Shown: positions 34,277-43,695 of the stretch, piece after piece
Numbering within the stretch: position 1 is the stretch's first letter
Layout of the letters: each line of letters opens with the position of its first letter
Source of the DNA: Corynebacterium guangdongense
GTDB taxonomy: Bacteria; Actinomycetota; Actinomycetes; Mycobacteriales; Mycobacteriaceae
Length of the DNA: 64,000 bases
NCBI RefSeq assembly: GCF_030408915.1
Contig: NZ_CP047654.1
Coordinates: 1,426,001-1,490,000 of the forward strand
Direction: 5' to 3'
Notes under the pieces: model-generated
The model's input: the letters and a program-made list of their open reading frames with translations, nothing else
Database searches by the model: none
What the model was told of the DNA's origin: nothing
Made by a program: the position numbers and the translations under genes

Positions 34277-34338
34277 CCGTAAATATTCCGGCATGTCCAC
34301 CTGTGCCTGTCCCGGCGTGTCGCGCAGGGGGAGAAACG

Positions 34339-34344
34339 TAGGAT
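34339..34344 (+). promoter_or_regulatory. Candidate leaderless -10 (TAGGAT) for mptB
   Basis: TAGGAT, 8 nt, then GTG 34353. This decides the start against an in-frame longer reading that begins at 34272 in the sufR leader. Confidence 0.5.
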
Positions 34345-34352
34345 GGGCCGAC

Positions 34353-36005
34353 GTGAGCACACCCAACCCATCCCGCGCGCGAACCGGCCGACGGGGGGTC
34401 CTCAACGGGACCCTGCCCCGCCTCGGGCTGCCCGGCTCCCGGGCCGCGGCCCTGCATGATGCCGAGCATGAGGACGCCCACGTCGCCTCGTCGGCCCGCC
34501 ACCTGCACCGCTTCGCGGTCCTGCGCTGGATTGGCACGGTGGGCACGTTATTGATCGCCGTCGGCGCGCTGGGGGCGGGCGCCCTGCCGGTGGTCGCCAA
34601 CCCCTACGTCCACGCCCCGCTGGGCTCACTGATGTCGCGCATGCTGCAGACCTCCTCGATCGTCGTGTTCGTTGGGGTTGCGCTGATGGTGGTTTCCTGG
34701 GTGCTCATGGCCCCGGTGGTGGGCGCGACGCGCTCGGCCATCACCGTGCCGCTGGGCCACGTCAAACGCACTTTCGTCGCATGGACCCTGCCCCTGTTGG
34801 TCACGGCCCCGCTGTTCACGCAGGACATCTACTCCTATCTGGCGCAGGGCTCGATCGTCGCGCAGGGGATGGACCCCTACGCCGCCGGACCTGTCGAGCT
34901 GCTGGGGACGGAAAATCACCTGGCCCGGTCGGTGCCGTTCATCTGGGCGCAATCCCCCTCCCCCTACGGGCCGGTGGCTCTCGGCCTCGCCGCGGCCATC
35001 AGCGTCCTCACGGCTGACAACATCATGCTCGGCGTCATCGCCCACCGGCTGGTCTCGATCACCGGCCTGGTCGCCGCCTCCTGGGCCGTCTCCCGGCTGG
35101 CACGCCGCTGCAACGTCTCCCCCGTCACGGCACTGTGGTTGGGCATCCTCAATCCACTGACCATCCTCCACCTGGTCGGGGGTATCCACAACGAGTCGAT
35201 TCTCCTGGGTTTACTCCTGGTCGGACTTGAGGTCGCGCTGCGCGGCATCTCCCGCCTGGAACGCGGCCGGAGGCGCAGCGGATGGGCGCTCACCCTGTTG
35301 TCCGCGGCGCTGATCACCTGTGCCGGCCTGGTCAAAGTCACCGGCTTCTTGGGCCTGGGCTTCACCGGTATGGCGCTGGCGGCTTATTTCGCCCGCGGGG
35401 GTGTGAATAAATGGGCGTCAATCCTTGCCGCAGGACTGGTCAAGACGCTGGCGCTGGTCGTCACCGTCGCCGTCGCCTCCGCGGTGACCGGCATCGGGTT
35501 GGGGTGGGTCACCGGCCAGGGCGGGGCGGCCACCATCCGCAGCTGGATGTCGATGACCACCGACCTCGGGGTGGTCTTCGGGTTCCTCGGCATGCTGCTC
35601 GATCTCGGCGACCACACCGAGGCGGCCCTCGGCATCACCCGCACCGTCGGCCTCGCGGTCGCTGCCGGCTTCATCGTCCGGATGCTCTTCGCCACCTATG
35701 ACGGCCGCATCCACCCGGTCGGCGGTCTCGGCGTCGGCACGCTCGTGCTCGTCGTCCTTTTCCCCGTCGTTCACCCCTGGTACCTGCTGTGGGCGATCGT
35801 CCCCATGGCGGCGTGGGCCAACCGGATGTTCTTCCGGGTGGTCGTCGTCGTTTATTCCGCGCTCATGTCCTTCACCGTTCTGCCGCGCGGTCTGGCCCTG
35901 CCGCCCGACACGGTCGTCACCATCTATCTGGGGGCCATCGTGTCCGCGCTGACCATCCTGGCCGCCGGGTGGTTCCTACTTCGGAAACTCCGCTGGATAC
36001 CCTAG
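34353..36005 (+). CDS. mptB: Alpha-(1->6)-mannopyranosyltransferase, MptB-type
   Basis: MptB is a polyprenyl-phosphomannose-dependent GT-C glycosyltransferase that starts the alpha-1,6-mannan backbone of lipomannan/lipoarabinomannan on the outer side of the membrane. The 550-residue product has a polar, Arg-rich cytosolic N-terminus and at least ten hydrophobic helices. The first large extracytoplasmic region has TQDIYSYLAQGSIVAQGMDPYAAGP, which holds the GT-C acidic motif (D/Y near D-I-Y), and later GGIHNESILLG. The place beside the suf operon matches Rv1459c. The first bases of the next gene's -10 are the TAG stop of mptB. Confidence 0.92.
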   Translation: MSTPNPSRARTGRRGVLNGTLPRLGLPGSRAAALHDAEHEDAHVASSARHLHRFAVLRWIGTVGTLLIAVGALGAGALPVVANPYVHAPLGSLMSRMLQTSSIVVFVGVALMVVSWVLMAPVVGATRSAITVPLGHVKRTFVAWTLPLLVTAPLFTQDIYSYLAQGSIVAQGMDPYAAGPVELLGTENHLARSVPFIWAQSPSPYGPVALGLAAAISVLTADNIMLGVIAHRLVSITGLVAASWAVSRLARRCNVSPVTALWLGILNPLTILHLVGGIHNESILLGLLLVGLEVALRGISRLERGRRRSGWALTLLSAALITCAGLVKVTGFLGLGFTGMALAAYFARGGVNKWASILAAGLVKTLALVVTVAVASAVTGIGLGWVTGQGGAATIRSWMSMTTDLGVVFGFLGMLLDLGDHTEAALGITRTVGLAVAAGFIVRMLFATYDGRIHPVGGLGVGTLVLVVLFPVVHPWYLLWAIVPMAAWANRMFFRVVVVVYSALMSFTVLPRGLALPPDTVVTIYLGAIVSALTILAAGWFLLRKLRWIP

Positions 36006-36008
36006 ACT
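36003..36008 (+). promoter_or_regulatory. Candidate leaderless -10 (TAGACT) for the ABC ATPase gene, overlapping the mptB stop
   Basis: The mptB stop TAG (36003-36005) forms the first half of TAGACT; 8 nt later is GTG 36017. Confidence 0.5.
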
Positions 36009-36016
36009 GTGCAGCC

Positions 36017-36943
36017 GTGACTACTACTTTCGACGGACCCGCGCTGACGTTGACCGACGTGGTCAAGTCCTTCGGAGGCACCAGAGCCGTCGACGGCCTG
36101 ACCATGGATGTGCAGCCGGGCACCGTGCTCGCGTTCCTCGGCCCCAACGGCGCCGGCAAGACGACCACCATCGAAATGTGCGAGGGATTTTTGGCCCCGA
36201 CTTCCGGGGAGATCTCCGTGCTCGGTCTCAACCCGGCCACCCACCCGGAGCGGGTTCGGGAGCGCATCGGCATCATGCTGCAGGAGGGCGGCGCCTACAA
36301 CGGCGCCCGCGTCGCGGAGATGATGCACCTGTCCGCCTCCTACCACCACAACCCCCACGACCCTGACTGGCTCATCGGCCTCCTCGGCCTCGACGGGGTG
36401 CGATCGACGGCTTATCGACGCCTCTCCGGCGGCCAGAAGCAGCGCCTGTCCATCGCCATGGCCCTGATCTCGCGCCCGCAGATGGTCTTCCTCGACGAAC
36501 CGACCGCCGGCATGGACGCCCAGTCCCGGCTGGCGGTGTGGGATCTCATCAGGGCCCTCAAGCGCGACGGCGTCACCGTCGTCCTCACCACGCACATGAT
36601 GGACGAGGCCGAGGCGCTGGCCGACGACGTCGTCATCATCGACCGCGGACGCGTCGTCGCGCAGGGTTCGCCCGCCGAACTCACCGCGGGTGACGCCACC
36701 CGGGCCGAGGAGCTCCTGCTGACCACCGACCGGGACCTGGACGTGAGCGGCATGAACGTCCACGGCCTGACGATGACGAGGCCGCTGCACTACCGGGTGG
36801 CCGCCCCCGCCACCCCGGAGCTGCTCGCGGCCGTCGCCGCCGGCGCCGCCGCCCAGGGGGTGCTGCTGCGCAGCGTGGCGGTCACCCACCGCAACCTGGA
36901 GGACGTTTTCCTGGACATCACCGGTCGAGACCTGAGGAGCTGA
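36017..36943 (+). CDS. ABC transporter ATP-binding protein (Rv1458c-like)
   Basis: A 308-residue ATP-binding subunit of a DrrA-type exporter. Walker A GPNGAGKTTT, signature LSGGQKQRLSIAMAL, Walker B MVFLDEPTAGMD and the H-loop LTTHMMDEAEAL are all present. The C-terminal extension (about 70 residues) is of the DrrA-type that contacts the permease. The substrate is unknown. It is followed by its permease gene after 6 nt. The pair lies between mptB and ctaA, as in mycobacteria, which hints at a link to heme or envelope export but does not prove it. Confidence 0.92.
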   Translation: MTTTFDGPALTLTDVVKSFGGTRAVDGLTMDVQPGTVLAFLGPNGAGKTTTIEMCEGFLAPTSGEISVLGLNPATHPERVRERIGIMLQEGGAYNGARVAEMMHLSASYHHNPHDPDWLIGLLGLDGVRSTAYRRLSGGQKQRLSIAMALISRPQMVFLDEPTAGMDAQSRLAVWDLIRALKRDGVTVVLTTHMMDEAEALADDVVIIDRGRVVAQGSPAELTAGDATRAEELLLTTDRDLDVSGMNVHGLTMTRPLHYRVAAPATPELLAAVAAGAAAQGVLLRSVAVTHRNLEDVFLDITGRDLRS

Positions 36944-36949
36944 CCCCCG

Positions 36950-37753
36950 TTGACTGAACGCACCATCCGCCGGGAACCCGCCGAGACCCTGGCCGCGGCC
37001 TTCCCCCCGGGGACTTTCACACCGGCCCCGAAGCACGCCTCCCACGCCGCCATGGCGCGGGCGCAGGGGCTCATCGAGACGAAGCTGATGATCCGCCACG
37101 GTGAGCAGCAGCTGCTCAACCTCATCGTGCCCTTGGCCATGCTCATCGTCGCGGCCTTCATCCCGGTGCTCGGCGAGGAAACGGGGGTCGCCGAGGTTTT
37201 CCCGATGATCCTCGCCGTCGCCGCCACCTCCGCCGGTTTCACCGGCCAGGCCATCGGCCTGGCTTTCGACCGGCGCTACGGCGCACTCAAACGCACCGGC
37301 GCCTCGGGCGTTCCGGCCTGGACGATCATCGTGGGCAAGATCCTCGCGGTCCTGGCCATGGTCGTCATTCAGATCCTCCTGCTGGGCGTCACCGCCCTGA
37401 TTCTGGGCTGGCGCGCCGACGCCGTCGGGGTCGTCTTCGGTCTCATCACCCTGCTCGTCGGCGTCACCGCGTTCACCTCCATGGGCCTGCTGATGGGCGG
37501 CTCGATGTCCGCGGAGGCGGTGCTGGGGCTGGCCAACCTCGTGTGGCTCATCCTCGTGGCCCTCGTCGGCTGGGTGCTGTACTCGCAGGGGCTCGCCGAC
37601 GCCGGCTGGTGGAACCTCCTTCCCTCCGTCGCCCTGGCCTCCGGCCTGACCGTGGCGTTCGGGGGCGCCGTCCCCTGGCTCCAGCTGGGGGTCCTGACCG
37701 TCTGGGCGGCGCTTGCGTCGGCTGCGGCGGTCAAATGGTTCCGCTTCGACTAA
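36950..37753 (+). CDS. ABC transporter permease (ABC-2 type)
   Basis: A 267-residue ABC-2 type permease with six predicted membrane helices, for example LLNLIVPLAMLIVAAFIPVL, FPMILAVAATSAGFTGQAIGLAF, ILAVLAMVVIQILLLGVTALIL and LGLANLVWLILVALVGWVLY. After helix 2 is the family loop DRRYGALKRTGASGVPAW, where the ATPase binds. The start is TTG 36950 with GAGGAGC about 10 nt upstream. With the preceding gene it forms a two-gene exporter. Substrate unknown. Confidence 0.9.
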   Translation: MTERTIRREPAETLAAAFPPGTFTPAPKHASHAAMARAQGLIETKLMIRHGEQQLLNLIVPLAMLIVAAFIPVLGEETGVAEVFPMILAVAATSAGFTGQAIGLAFDRRYGALKRTGASGVPAWTIIVGKILAVLAMVVIQILLLGVTALILGWRADAVGVVFGLITLLVGVTAFTSMGLLMGGSMSAEAVLGLANLVWLILVALVGWVLYSQGLADAGWWNLLPSVALASGLTVAFGGAVPWLQLGVLTVWAALASAAAVKWFRFD

Positions 37754-37812
37754 ATGAGTTTTCCCACGTCCGCCCCGCGCGCCCGCGGGGCCGGGCGAAT
37801 CACTCCGAAAGG

Positions 37813-37818
37813 TACGCT
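37813..37818 (+). promoter_or_regulatory. Candidate leaderless -10 (TACGCT) for ctaA
   Basis: TACGCT, 8 nt, then GTG 37827. An alternative TTG start at 37818 lies at the end of the hexamer. Confidence 0.4.
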
Positions 37819-37826
37819 TGACCACC

Positions 37827-38777
37827 GTGAGCACCTCAACGACTTCCTCCTCCCCCGCGCGGCGGACCCCGACCGGGACGGGCCCCTCCCTCCGGCTGCA
37901 GCGCATCCTCGCGCTCGTCCTCCTGATCGCCCAGGGCAGCATCACCGTCACCGGTTCCATCGTCCGTGTCACCGGCTCCGGGCTCGGCTGTGACACCTGG
38001 CCCAACTGCCACGAGGGCTCCCTGGTCCCGATGCAGGGCGCGGCCCCCGCCATCCATCAGGCCATCGAGTTCGGCAACCGCCTGCTGACCTTCGTGCTCG
38101 CGGCCATTGCGCTGGCCCTGTTCATCGCCGTCCTGCGCGCGCACCGTCGCTCCGAGATCCTCTGGCTCTCCTTCCTCTCCGGCCTCGGCGTCATCGTCCA
38201 GGCCGTCATCGGCGGCATCTCCGTCCTGCTCGACCTGCAGTGGTGGGCAGTCGCCATCCACTTCCTGCCCTCGATGATCCTGGTCTGGATCGCTGCGCTG
38301 CTCTACATGCGCATCGCCGAGCCCGACGCCGCCGAGCCGGTCCGGCGCTTCCCGGGCACCATCCGCACCCTGGCCCTGGTGGCCGCTATCGCGTTGTCGC
38401 TCGTCCTGGTGACCGGGACCATGGTCACCGGCTCCGGCCCCCACTCCGGCGACGCCGGCGTGGGGATGGACGGCCGTCTGGAACTCGACACCAAGATGCT
38501 CGCCTACGTCCACGCCGCCAGCATGTACCTTTACCTGGGCCTGACGATCATCACCGTCGTCATGCTCCACCGCACCAGGTCCCCTCGGGACGCCGTCCGT
38601 ACCAGCTGGGTCCTCATCGCGATGATCGTCATCCAGTGGGCCATCGGCGTCACCCAGTTCTACCTGGGGGTGCCGCGCTGGACCGTTCCGGCCCACATCG
38701 CCATGAGCTCCGTCGTGGTGGCCTTCACCGCTTTCCTGTGGGCCCACGGCCGACGTCGGCTTCCGGTCCTGACCTAA
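37827..38777 (+). CDS. ctaA: Heme A synthase
   Basis: CtaA oxidises heme O to heme A for cytochrome aa3 oxidase. The 316-residue protein has eight predicted helices in two four-helix halves. The half-1 loop VRVTGSGLGCDTWPNCHEG holds the Cys pair (55 and 61) and AIHQAIEFGNRLLTF carries the Glu. The usual histidine of E-x-x-H-R is Asn 84 here (EFGNR). Later helices keep His (AIHFLPS, YVHAASM, PAHIAMS). The gene lies before ctaB, which makes heme O, and ends at a good terminator. Confidence 0.9.
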   Translation: MSTSTTSSSPARRTPTGTGPSLRLQRILALVLLIAQGSITVTGSIVRVTGSGLGCDTWPNCHEGSLVPMQGAAPAIHQAIEFGNRLLTFVLAAIALALFIAVLRAHRRSEILWLSFLSGLGVIVQAVIGGISVLLDLQWWAVAIHFLPSMILVWIAALLYMRIAEPDAAEPVRRFPGTIRTLALVAAIALSLVLVTGTMVTGSGPHSGDAGVGMDGRLELDTKMLAYVHAASMYLYLGLTIITVVMLHRTRSPRDAVRTSWVLIAMIVIQWAIGVTQFYLGVPRWTVPAHIAMSSVVVAFTAFLWAHGRRRLPVLT

Positions 38778-38787
38778 GAACCCCAGG

Positions 38788-38814
38788 ACGCGCCACCGCC
38801 CGCCGGTGGCGCGT
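38788..38814 (+). terminator. Terminator of ctaA
   Basis: ACGCGCCACCG and its complement form an 11-bp perfect stem with a 5-nt loop, followed by TCCTCGTTT. Confidence 0.75.
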
Positions 38815-38915
38815 TCCTCGTTTCCGGGGTGGATGGGGCGCCGACGGCCCGGGCCTCCCCGGGGCGCTGCGGGCAGCTGCGGACGTCGACAAGCAGGCGG
38901 GTCCGGCGGAAACCA

Positions 38916-38954
38916 CCGGGCCCCGGCCACGCTGTGCGCGCGGCCGGGGCCCGG
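38916..38954 (-). terminator. Terminator of ctaB
   Basis: A 13-bp perfect GC stem (CCGGGCCCCGGCC with its complement) with a 13-nt loop lies 26 nt after the ctaB stop on the minus strand. Confidence 0.7.
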
Positions 38955-38979
38955 TGCTCCTCGGGAGTTGGAGGAAAGC

Positions 38980-39921
38980 CTAGAAGAAGGCGATGTTCCA
39001 GCCGAGTATCTCGGCGAGGGTCGGCAGGTTGACGACCGCGTCGACGGAGAGACCGATGAACAGCAGCGCCAGATAGTTGTTCGAAAGGATGAACAGGCGC
39101 AGCGGCTTGACCTCTTCGCCGCGGGCGACGTCGCGGTGCAGCTTGGTGGCGACGGCGATGAAGACGACGCCGGTGAGGATCGCGGCCACGAGGTAGATCC
39201 AGGAGGCGGCCGGGATGAGGAGGAGGGAGGTGATGACGGTGAGCCAGGTGTAGAGCAGGATCTGGCGGGTCGTCTCGACCGGGGAAGCGATGACCGGCAG
39301 CATCGGAACCTCCGCCTTGGCGTAGTCGTCGCGGTACTTCATGGCCAGGGCCCAGGTGTGCGGCGGGGTCCAGAAGAAGATGATCATGAACAGCACGATC
39401 GCCTGCCACCACATGTCCGGCTGGCCGTCCTGGGCGTTGTCGCGGATGACGGCCCAGCCGACAAGCACCGGCATGCAGCCGGCGGCCCCGCCCCAGATGA
39501 CGTTCTGCCACGTACGACGCTTGAGCCACTTGGTGTAGACGAAGATATAGAACCAGTTCGTGATGACGATGAACAGGGCCGCCAGCCAGGAATTGCACAG
39601 CAGGCCCAGCCACAGGACACTGATGACAAGCATGGCCCAGGCGAAGACGGTGGCCTTCTGCTTGGTGACCTTGTGGCGTACCAGCGGGCGGGCCCGAGTG
39701 CGGCCCATCTTCTGGTCGATGTCGTAGTCGGCGACCATGTTGAAGGTGTTTGCGGCGGCCGCGCCCATCCAGCCACCGATCAGGGTGCCCAGGATCAGGA
39801 GCAGCTGCTGGAGGTCGGGCAGGCCACGTTGCGCCTGCAGCATGGCCGGGATTGCGGCGACCAAGAGAAGCTCAATCACCCTTGGTTTCGTAAGCGCAAT
39901 GTAGGCCTTAATGATGTCCAA
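38980..39921 (-). CDS. ctaB: Protoheme IX farnesyltransferase (heme O synthase)
   Basis: CtaB adds a farnesyl group to heme B, giving heme O. It is a 313-residue UbiA-type membrane prenyltransferase with about nine helices. The two Asp motifs are [20 protein letters not shown] (first) and [17 protein letters not shown] (second), which bind Mg-farnesyl diphosphate. The start is TTG 39921 with GGAGGAAG 5 nt upstream. It converges with ctaA and diverges from the tkt operon, as in other actinobacteria. Confidence 0.95.
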   Translation of the reverse strand: MDIIKAYIALTKPRVIELLLVAAIPAMLQAQRGLPDLQQLLLILGTLIGGWMGAAAANTFNMVADYDIDQKMGRTRARPLVRHKVTKQKATVFAWAMLVISVLWLGLLCNSWLAALFIVITNWFYIFVYTKWLKRRTWQNVIWGGAAGCMPVLVGWAVIRDNAQDGQPDMWWQAIVLFMIIFFWTPPHTWALAMKYRDDYAKAEVPMLPVIASPVETTRQILLYTWLTVITSLLLIPAASWIYLVAAILTGVVFIAVATKLHRDVARGEEVKPLRLFILSNNYLALLFIGLSVDAVVNLPTLAEILGWNIAFF

Positions 39922-40368
39922 GGGGACTTCCTCCAGTGATCTCTCAAAGAGTCTCGGTCGCGGGCAATAAAACGAGGCGCTCTCCGCATCAGCCTCAGCG
40001 ACATGGGCCGCGGCCTGTTTGGGCGCCTACGTGATCAGTCGTCGGGCACTGTCCAAAAGTTCCAGAAGTAATCAACCTCACGATTGGGCGCGGAGGATCA
40101 TTCCGGGCAGTGGTCCCACAGTCTATCCCCCACTCAACCCGGTGGATAATCCACGTCCCCCACTGCCACCCGACCCGTCGGACGCCGCCCCCGAACCAGG
40201 TACCTCACGTTACAGCGCCCGGAACCCGGTGCGGTGGACCACATTTTCACGGACGAAAGTCAATGGGTAACATCAATAGCGCACGGAAAACCACTATGCT
40301 GGTTACTGTCGTAAATGTCCGGAGAAAATCCGGTCCCGTAGCCGAACGATTATAGCGAGGAATCCCCT
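39922..40368. other. 447-nt divergent region between ctaB and tkt
   Basis: No convincing gene; short frames here lack ribosome sites and typical codon use. It is less GC-rich than the flanks near 40260-40340. It holds the ctaB ribosome site, a likely tkt -10 (TATGCT, 40295-40300) and GAGGAA before the tkt GTG. No clear GlxR (TGTGA-N6-TCACA) site is seen. Confidence 0.5.
40295..40300 (+). promoter_or_regulatory. Candidate -10 (TATGCT) of the tkt operon
   Basis: TATGCT fits the corynebacterial -10; it would give a leader of about 60 nt before the tkt GTG. No clear -35. Confidence 0.4.
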
Positions 40369-42471
40369 GTGACACTGTCACCCGAACTGAAGGCTCTGAC
40401 TGAGCGCCACTACCCGTCCGACTGGACGGACCTCGACACCAAGGCCGTCGACACCGTTCGTGCCCTCGCCGCTGACGCCGTCCAGAACGTCGGCTCCGGC
40501 CACCCGGGCACGGCCATGTCACTGGCCCCGATGGCGTACACCCTCTTCCAGCGCGTCATGGACCACGATCCCAGCGACGACAAGTGGGTCGGCCGCGACC
40601 GCTTCGTCCTCTCCCCGGGCCACACCTCCCTGACCCTCTACCTCCAGCTCTTCCTGGCCGGCTACGGCCTGGAGATGGAGGACATCAAGGCGCTGCGGTC
40701 GGAGAACTCCCTGACCCCGGGCCACCCGGAGTACGGCCACACCAAGGGCGTCGAGATCACCACCGGGCCGCTGGGCCAGGGCCTGGCCTCCGCGGTCGGC
40801 ATGGCCATGGCGGCCCGCCGCGAGCGTGGGCTTCTCGATCCGGAGACCGCCGAGGGTGAGTCCCCGTTCGACCACTTCATCTACGCCATCTGCTCCGACG
40901 GCGACGTCCAGGAGGGCGTCACCTCGGAGGCATCCTCCATCGCCGGCACCCAGGGTCTGGGCAACCTCATCGTCCTCTACGACGACAACCGCATTTCCAT
41001 CGAGGACGACACCGTCATCGCGTTCACCGAGAACGTCGCCGACCGCTACCGGGCCTACGACTGGCACGTCCAGGAGATCGACGGCGGCGAGGACGTCGCC
41101 GCCCTCGAGGCCGCCATCGCCGAGGCCCAGAAGGTCACCGACAAGCCGTCCTTCATTCGGGTGCGCACCGTTATCGCCTACCCGGCCCCCAACGCCCTGA
41201 ACACCGGCGCCTCCCACGGCTCCGCCCTGGGCGCCGACGAGGTCGCCGCCACCAAGGAAATCCTGGGCCTGGACCCCGCCCAGACCTTCCACATCGACGA
41301 CGAGGTCCTCGCGCACACCCGCCGGGCCATCGACCGCGGCGCCGAGAAGCGCGCCCAGTGGCAGCAGAAGTTCGACGCGTGGGCCGCCGCCAACCCGGAG
41401 AACAAGAAGCTCTTCGACCGCCTGAGCGCCGGCGAGCTGCCGGAGAGCTGGGACGCCGAGCTGCCGACCTGGGACGCCGACCCGAAGGGCGTTGCCACCC
41501 GCAAGGCCTCCGGCGCCGTCCTCCAGGCGCTGGGCAAGACCCTGCCGGAGCTGTGGGGCGGTTCGGCCGATCTGGCCGGCTCCACCAACACCATCATCGA
41601 GGGCGAGAAGTCCTTCGGCCCGGAGAAGCGCTCCTCCGACACCTTCGCCATGTCCCCCTACGGCCGCAACCTCCACTTCGGCATCCGCGAGCACGGCATG
41701 GGCGCCATCCTCAACGGCATCGCCCTGCACGGCCCGACCCTGCCCTACGGCGCCACTTTCCTGCAGTTCGCCGACTACATGCGCCCGTCGGTCCGCCTGG
41801 CGGCGCTGATGAACATCGCCCCGGTCTACGTCTGGACCCACGACTCCATCGGCCTGGGCGAGGACGGTCCGACGCACCAGCCGATCGAGCACCTCGCGGC
41901 CCTGCGCGCCATCCCCAACCTGGCCGTCATTCGCCCGGCCGACGCCAACGAGACGGCCGCCGCCTGGGTCGCCACTGTCGAGAACCGTCAGGGCCCGCGC
42001 GCGCTGGCGCTGTCCCGCCAGAACCTGCCGGTTCTCGAGGGCACCAAGGACAAGGCCCGGGAGGGCGTCGCCCGCGGCGCGTACGTCCTGATCGAGTCCT
42101 CCGCCGACACCCCGGACGTGATCCTCATGGCCACCGGCTCCGAGGTCCAGTACGCGGTGGAAGCCGCCGCCAAGCTCGAGGGCGAGGGCACCGCCGCCCG
42201 CGTCGTGTCTGTTCCGTGCATGGATTGGTTCCTGGAGCAGGACGAGGCCTACCGCAACGAGGTCCTTCCGCCGGAGGTCAAGGCCCGTGTCTCCGTCGAG
42301 GCCGGCATCGCGATGCCGTGGTACCGCCTGCTCGGCGACGCCGGTCGCGCCGTCTCCATCGAGACCTGGGGTGAGTCCGCGTCCGCTGAGGTTCTCTTCG
42401 AGAAGTTCGGCTTCACCACCGAGAACGTCCTCGCCAAGGCCCGCGAGTCCCTAGCCGCCGTCGGCAAGTAG
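40369..42471 (+). CDS. tkt: Transketolase
   Basis: Transketolase moves two-carbon units between sugar phosphates in the non-oxidative pentose phosphate pathway, using thiamine diphosphate. The 700-residue product has the TPP motif [33 protein letters not shown] (about residue 172), N-terminal [15 protein letters not shown], and the Pyr-domain sequence [19 protein letters not shown]. The start is GTG 40369 with GAGGAA 6 nt upstream. It is first in tkt-tal-zwf-opcA-pgl, a known corynebacterial operon. Confidence 0.97.
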   Translation: MTLSPELKALTERHYPSDWTDLDTKAVDTVRALAADAVQNVGSGHPGTAMSLAPMAYTLFQRVMDHDPSDDKWVGRDRFVLSPGHTSLTLYLQLFLAGYGLEMEDIKALRSENSLTPGHPEYGHTKGVEITTGPLGQGLASAVGMAMAARRERGLLDPETAEGESPFDHFIYAICSDGDVQEGVTSEASSIAGTQGLGNLIVLYDDNRISIEDDTVIAFTENVADRYRAYDWHVQEIDGGEDVAALEAAIAEAQKVTDKPSFIRVRTVIAYPAPNALNTGASHGSALGADEVAATKEILGLDPAQTFHIDDEVLAHTRRAIDRGAEKRAQWQQKFDAWAAANPENKKLFDRLSAGELPESWDAELPTWDADPKGVATRKASGAVLQALGKTLPELWGGSADLAGSTNTIIEGEKSFGPEKRSSDTFAMSPYGRNLHFGIREHGMGAILNGIALHGPTLPYGATFLQFADYMRPSVRLAALMNIAPVYVWTHDSIGLGEDGPTHQPIEHLAALRAIPNLAVIRPADANETAAAWVATVENRQGPRALALSRQNLPVLEGTKDKAREGVARGAYVLIESSADTPDVILMATGSEVQYAVEAAAKLEGEGTAARVVSVPCMDWFLEQDEAYRNEVLPPEVKARVSVEAGIAMPWYRLLGDAGRAVSIETWGESASAEVLFEKFGFTTENVLAKARESLAAVGK

Positions 42472-42500
42472 CCCCCCACACATCTACAAGGAGTTTGAGC

Positions 42501-43586
42501 ATGACCACCATTGACGACCTGTACCAGCTCGGTACCTCCACCTGGCTCGACGACCTCTCCCGCGACCGCATCAAGTCAGGCAACCTGGCCGAGCTGCTCG
42601 AGACCAAGTCCATCGTCGGCGTGACCACCAACCCGGCCATCTTCGCCTCCGCGATGAGCAAGGGCACCGCCTACGACGCCCAGATCGCCGAGCTCAAGGA
42701 CGCCGGCGTCGCCGTCGACGAGGCCGTCTTCGCGATGAGCATCGATGACGTCCGGGACGCCTGCGACATCCTGGCCCCGGTCTACGAGCGGACCGGCGGC
42801 AAGGACGGCCGCGTGTCCATCGAGGTCGACCCGCGCCACGCCGCCGACCACGCGGCCACCATCGAGCAGGCCCGCGACCTGTGGGCCAAGGTCGACCGCC
42901 CGAACGTCATGATCAAGATCCCGGCGACCGACGAGTCCATCCCGGCGATCTCCGACGCGCTGGCCGAGGGCATCTCCGTCAACGTCACCCTGATCTTCTC
43001 TGTCGACCGCTACAAGCAGGTCATCCACGCGTTCAAGGACGGCATCAAGCGTGCCGCCGAGGCCGGCAAGGACGTCTCCACGATTCACTCCGTGGCGTCC
43101 TTCTTCGTCTCCCGCATGGACTCCGAGGTCGACAAGCGCCTCGAGGCCATCGGCTCCGAGGAGGCCCTGGCGCTGCGGGGCAAGGCCGGCATCGCCAACG
43201 CCCGCCTGGCCTACGCCCTGTTCCTCCAGGAGCTCGGCGAGGATTCCGGTCTTCCGGCCGGGGCCAACCCGCAGCGGCCGCTGTGGGCGTCGACCGGCGT
43301 GAAGAACCCGGAGTACCCGAAGTCGCTCTACGTCTCCGAGCTGGCCGGCCCCAACACCGTCAACACCATGCCGGAGGCCACCATCGACGCCGCCCTCGCC
43401 GAGGGCAACCTCCACGGCGACACCCTCACGGGCACCCAGGACGAGGCACAGCAGGTCTTCAAGCAGCTGAAGGCCGTCGGCATCGACATGGCCGACGTCG
43501 TCCGCGTCCTCGAGCAGGAGGGCGTCGACAAGTTCGTGGACGCCTGGAACGACCTGCTCGAGTCCATGGCCGCGAACCTCAAGTAA
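42501..43586 (+). CDS. tal: Transaldolase
   Basis: Transaldolase transfers dihydroxyacetone units in the non-oxidative pentose phosphate pathway. The 361-residue product is of the TalB/actinobacterial type: [16 protein letters not shown] near the N-terminus and the Schiff-base lysine in [17 protein letters not shown] lies 7 nt before the ATG 42501; a TTG 6 nt earlier is less likely. It starts 29 nt after tkt. A hairpin and a possible extra promoter follow before zwf. Confidence 0.97.
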   Translation: MTTIDDLYQLGTSTWLDDLSRDRIKSGNLAELLETKSIVGVTTNPAIFASAMSKGTAYDAQIAELKDAGVAVDEAVFAMSIDDVRDACDILAPVYERTGGKDGRVSIEVDPRHAADHAATIEQARDLWAKVDRPNVMIKIPATDESIPAISDALAEGISVNVTLIFSVDRYKQVIHAFKDGIKRAAEAGKDVSTIHSVASFFVSRMDSEVDKRLEAIGSEEALALRGKAGIANARLAYALFLQELGEDSGLPAGANPQRPLWASTGVKNPEYPKSLYVSELAGPNTVNTMPEATIDAALAEGNLHGDTLTGTQDEAQQVFKQLKAVGIDMADVVRVLEQEGVDKFVDAWNDLLESMAANLK

Positions 43587-43608
43587 CGTTACGCAGCGTT
43601 CTGACCGT

Positions 43609-43642
43609 CAGACCCATCCGTGATCCCCTACGGATGGGTCTG
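43609..43642 (+). terminator. Hairpin between tal and zwf
   Basis: A 13-bp perfect stem around AGACCCATCCGT with an 8-nt loop. It lacks a T tract and sits inside an operon, so it may attenuate or protect the transcript end. Confidence 0.5.
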
Positions 43643-43654
43643 TCGGTTGACAGG

Positions 43655-43660
43655 TAGAAT
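43655..43660 (+). promoter_or_regulatory. Candidate internal -10 (TAGAAT) before zwf
   Basis: TAGAAT follows the tal hairpin and would give zwf a leader of about 30 nt with GAAAGGA, 7 nt from the GTG. Confidence 0.4.
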
Positions 43661-43695
43661 TTAGAGACCGAGAACAACCGCGAAAGGACCAACTC

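Noticed and set aside
34272..34352. Longer MptB start at 34272
   Set aside because: It would place the start within the sufR leader palindrome; the added residues (Cys/Arg-rich) are atypical, and GTG 34353 has a -10 at leaderless spacing.
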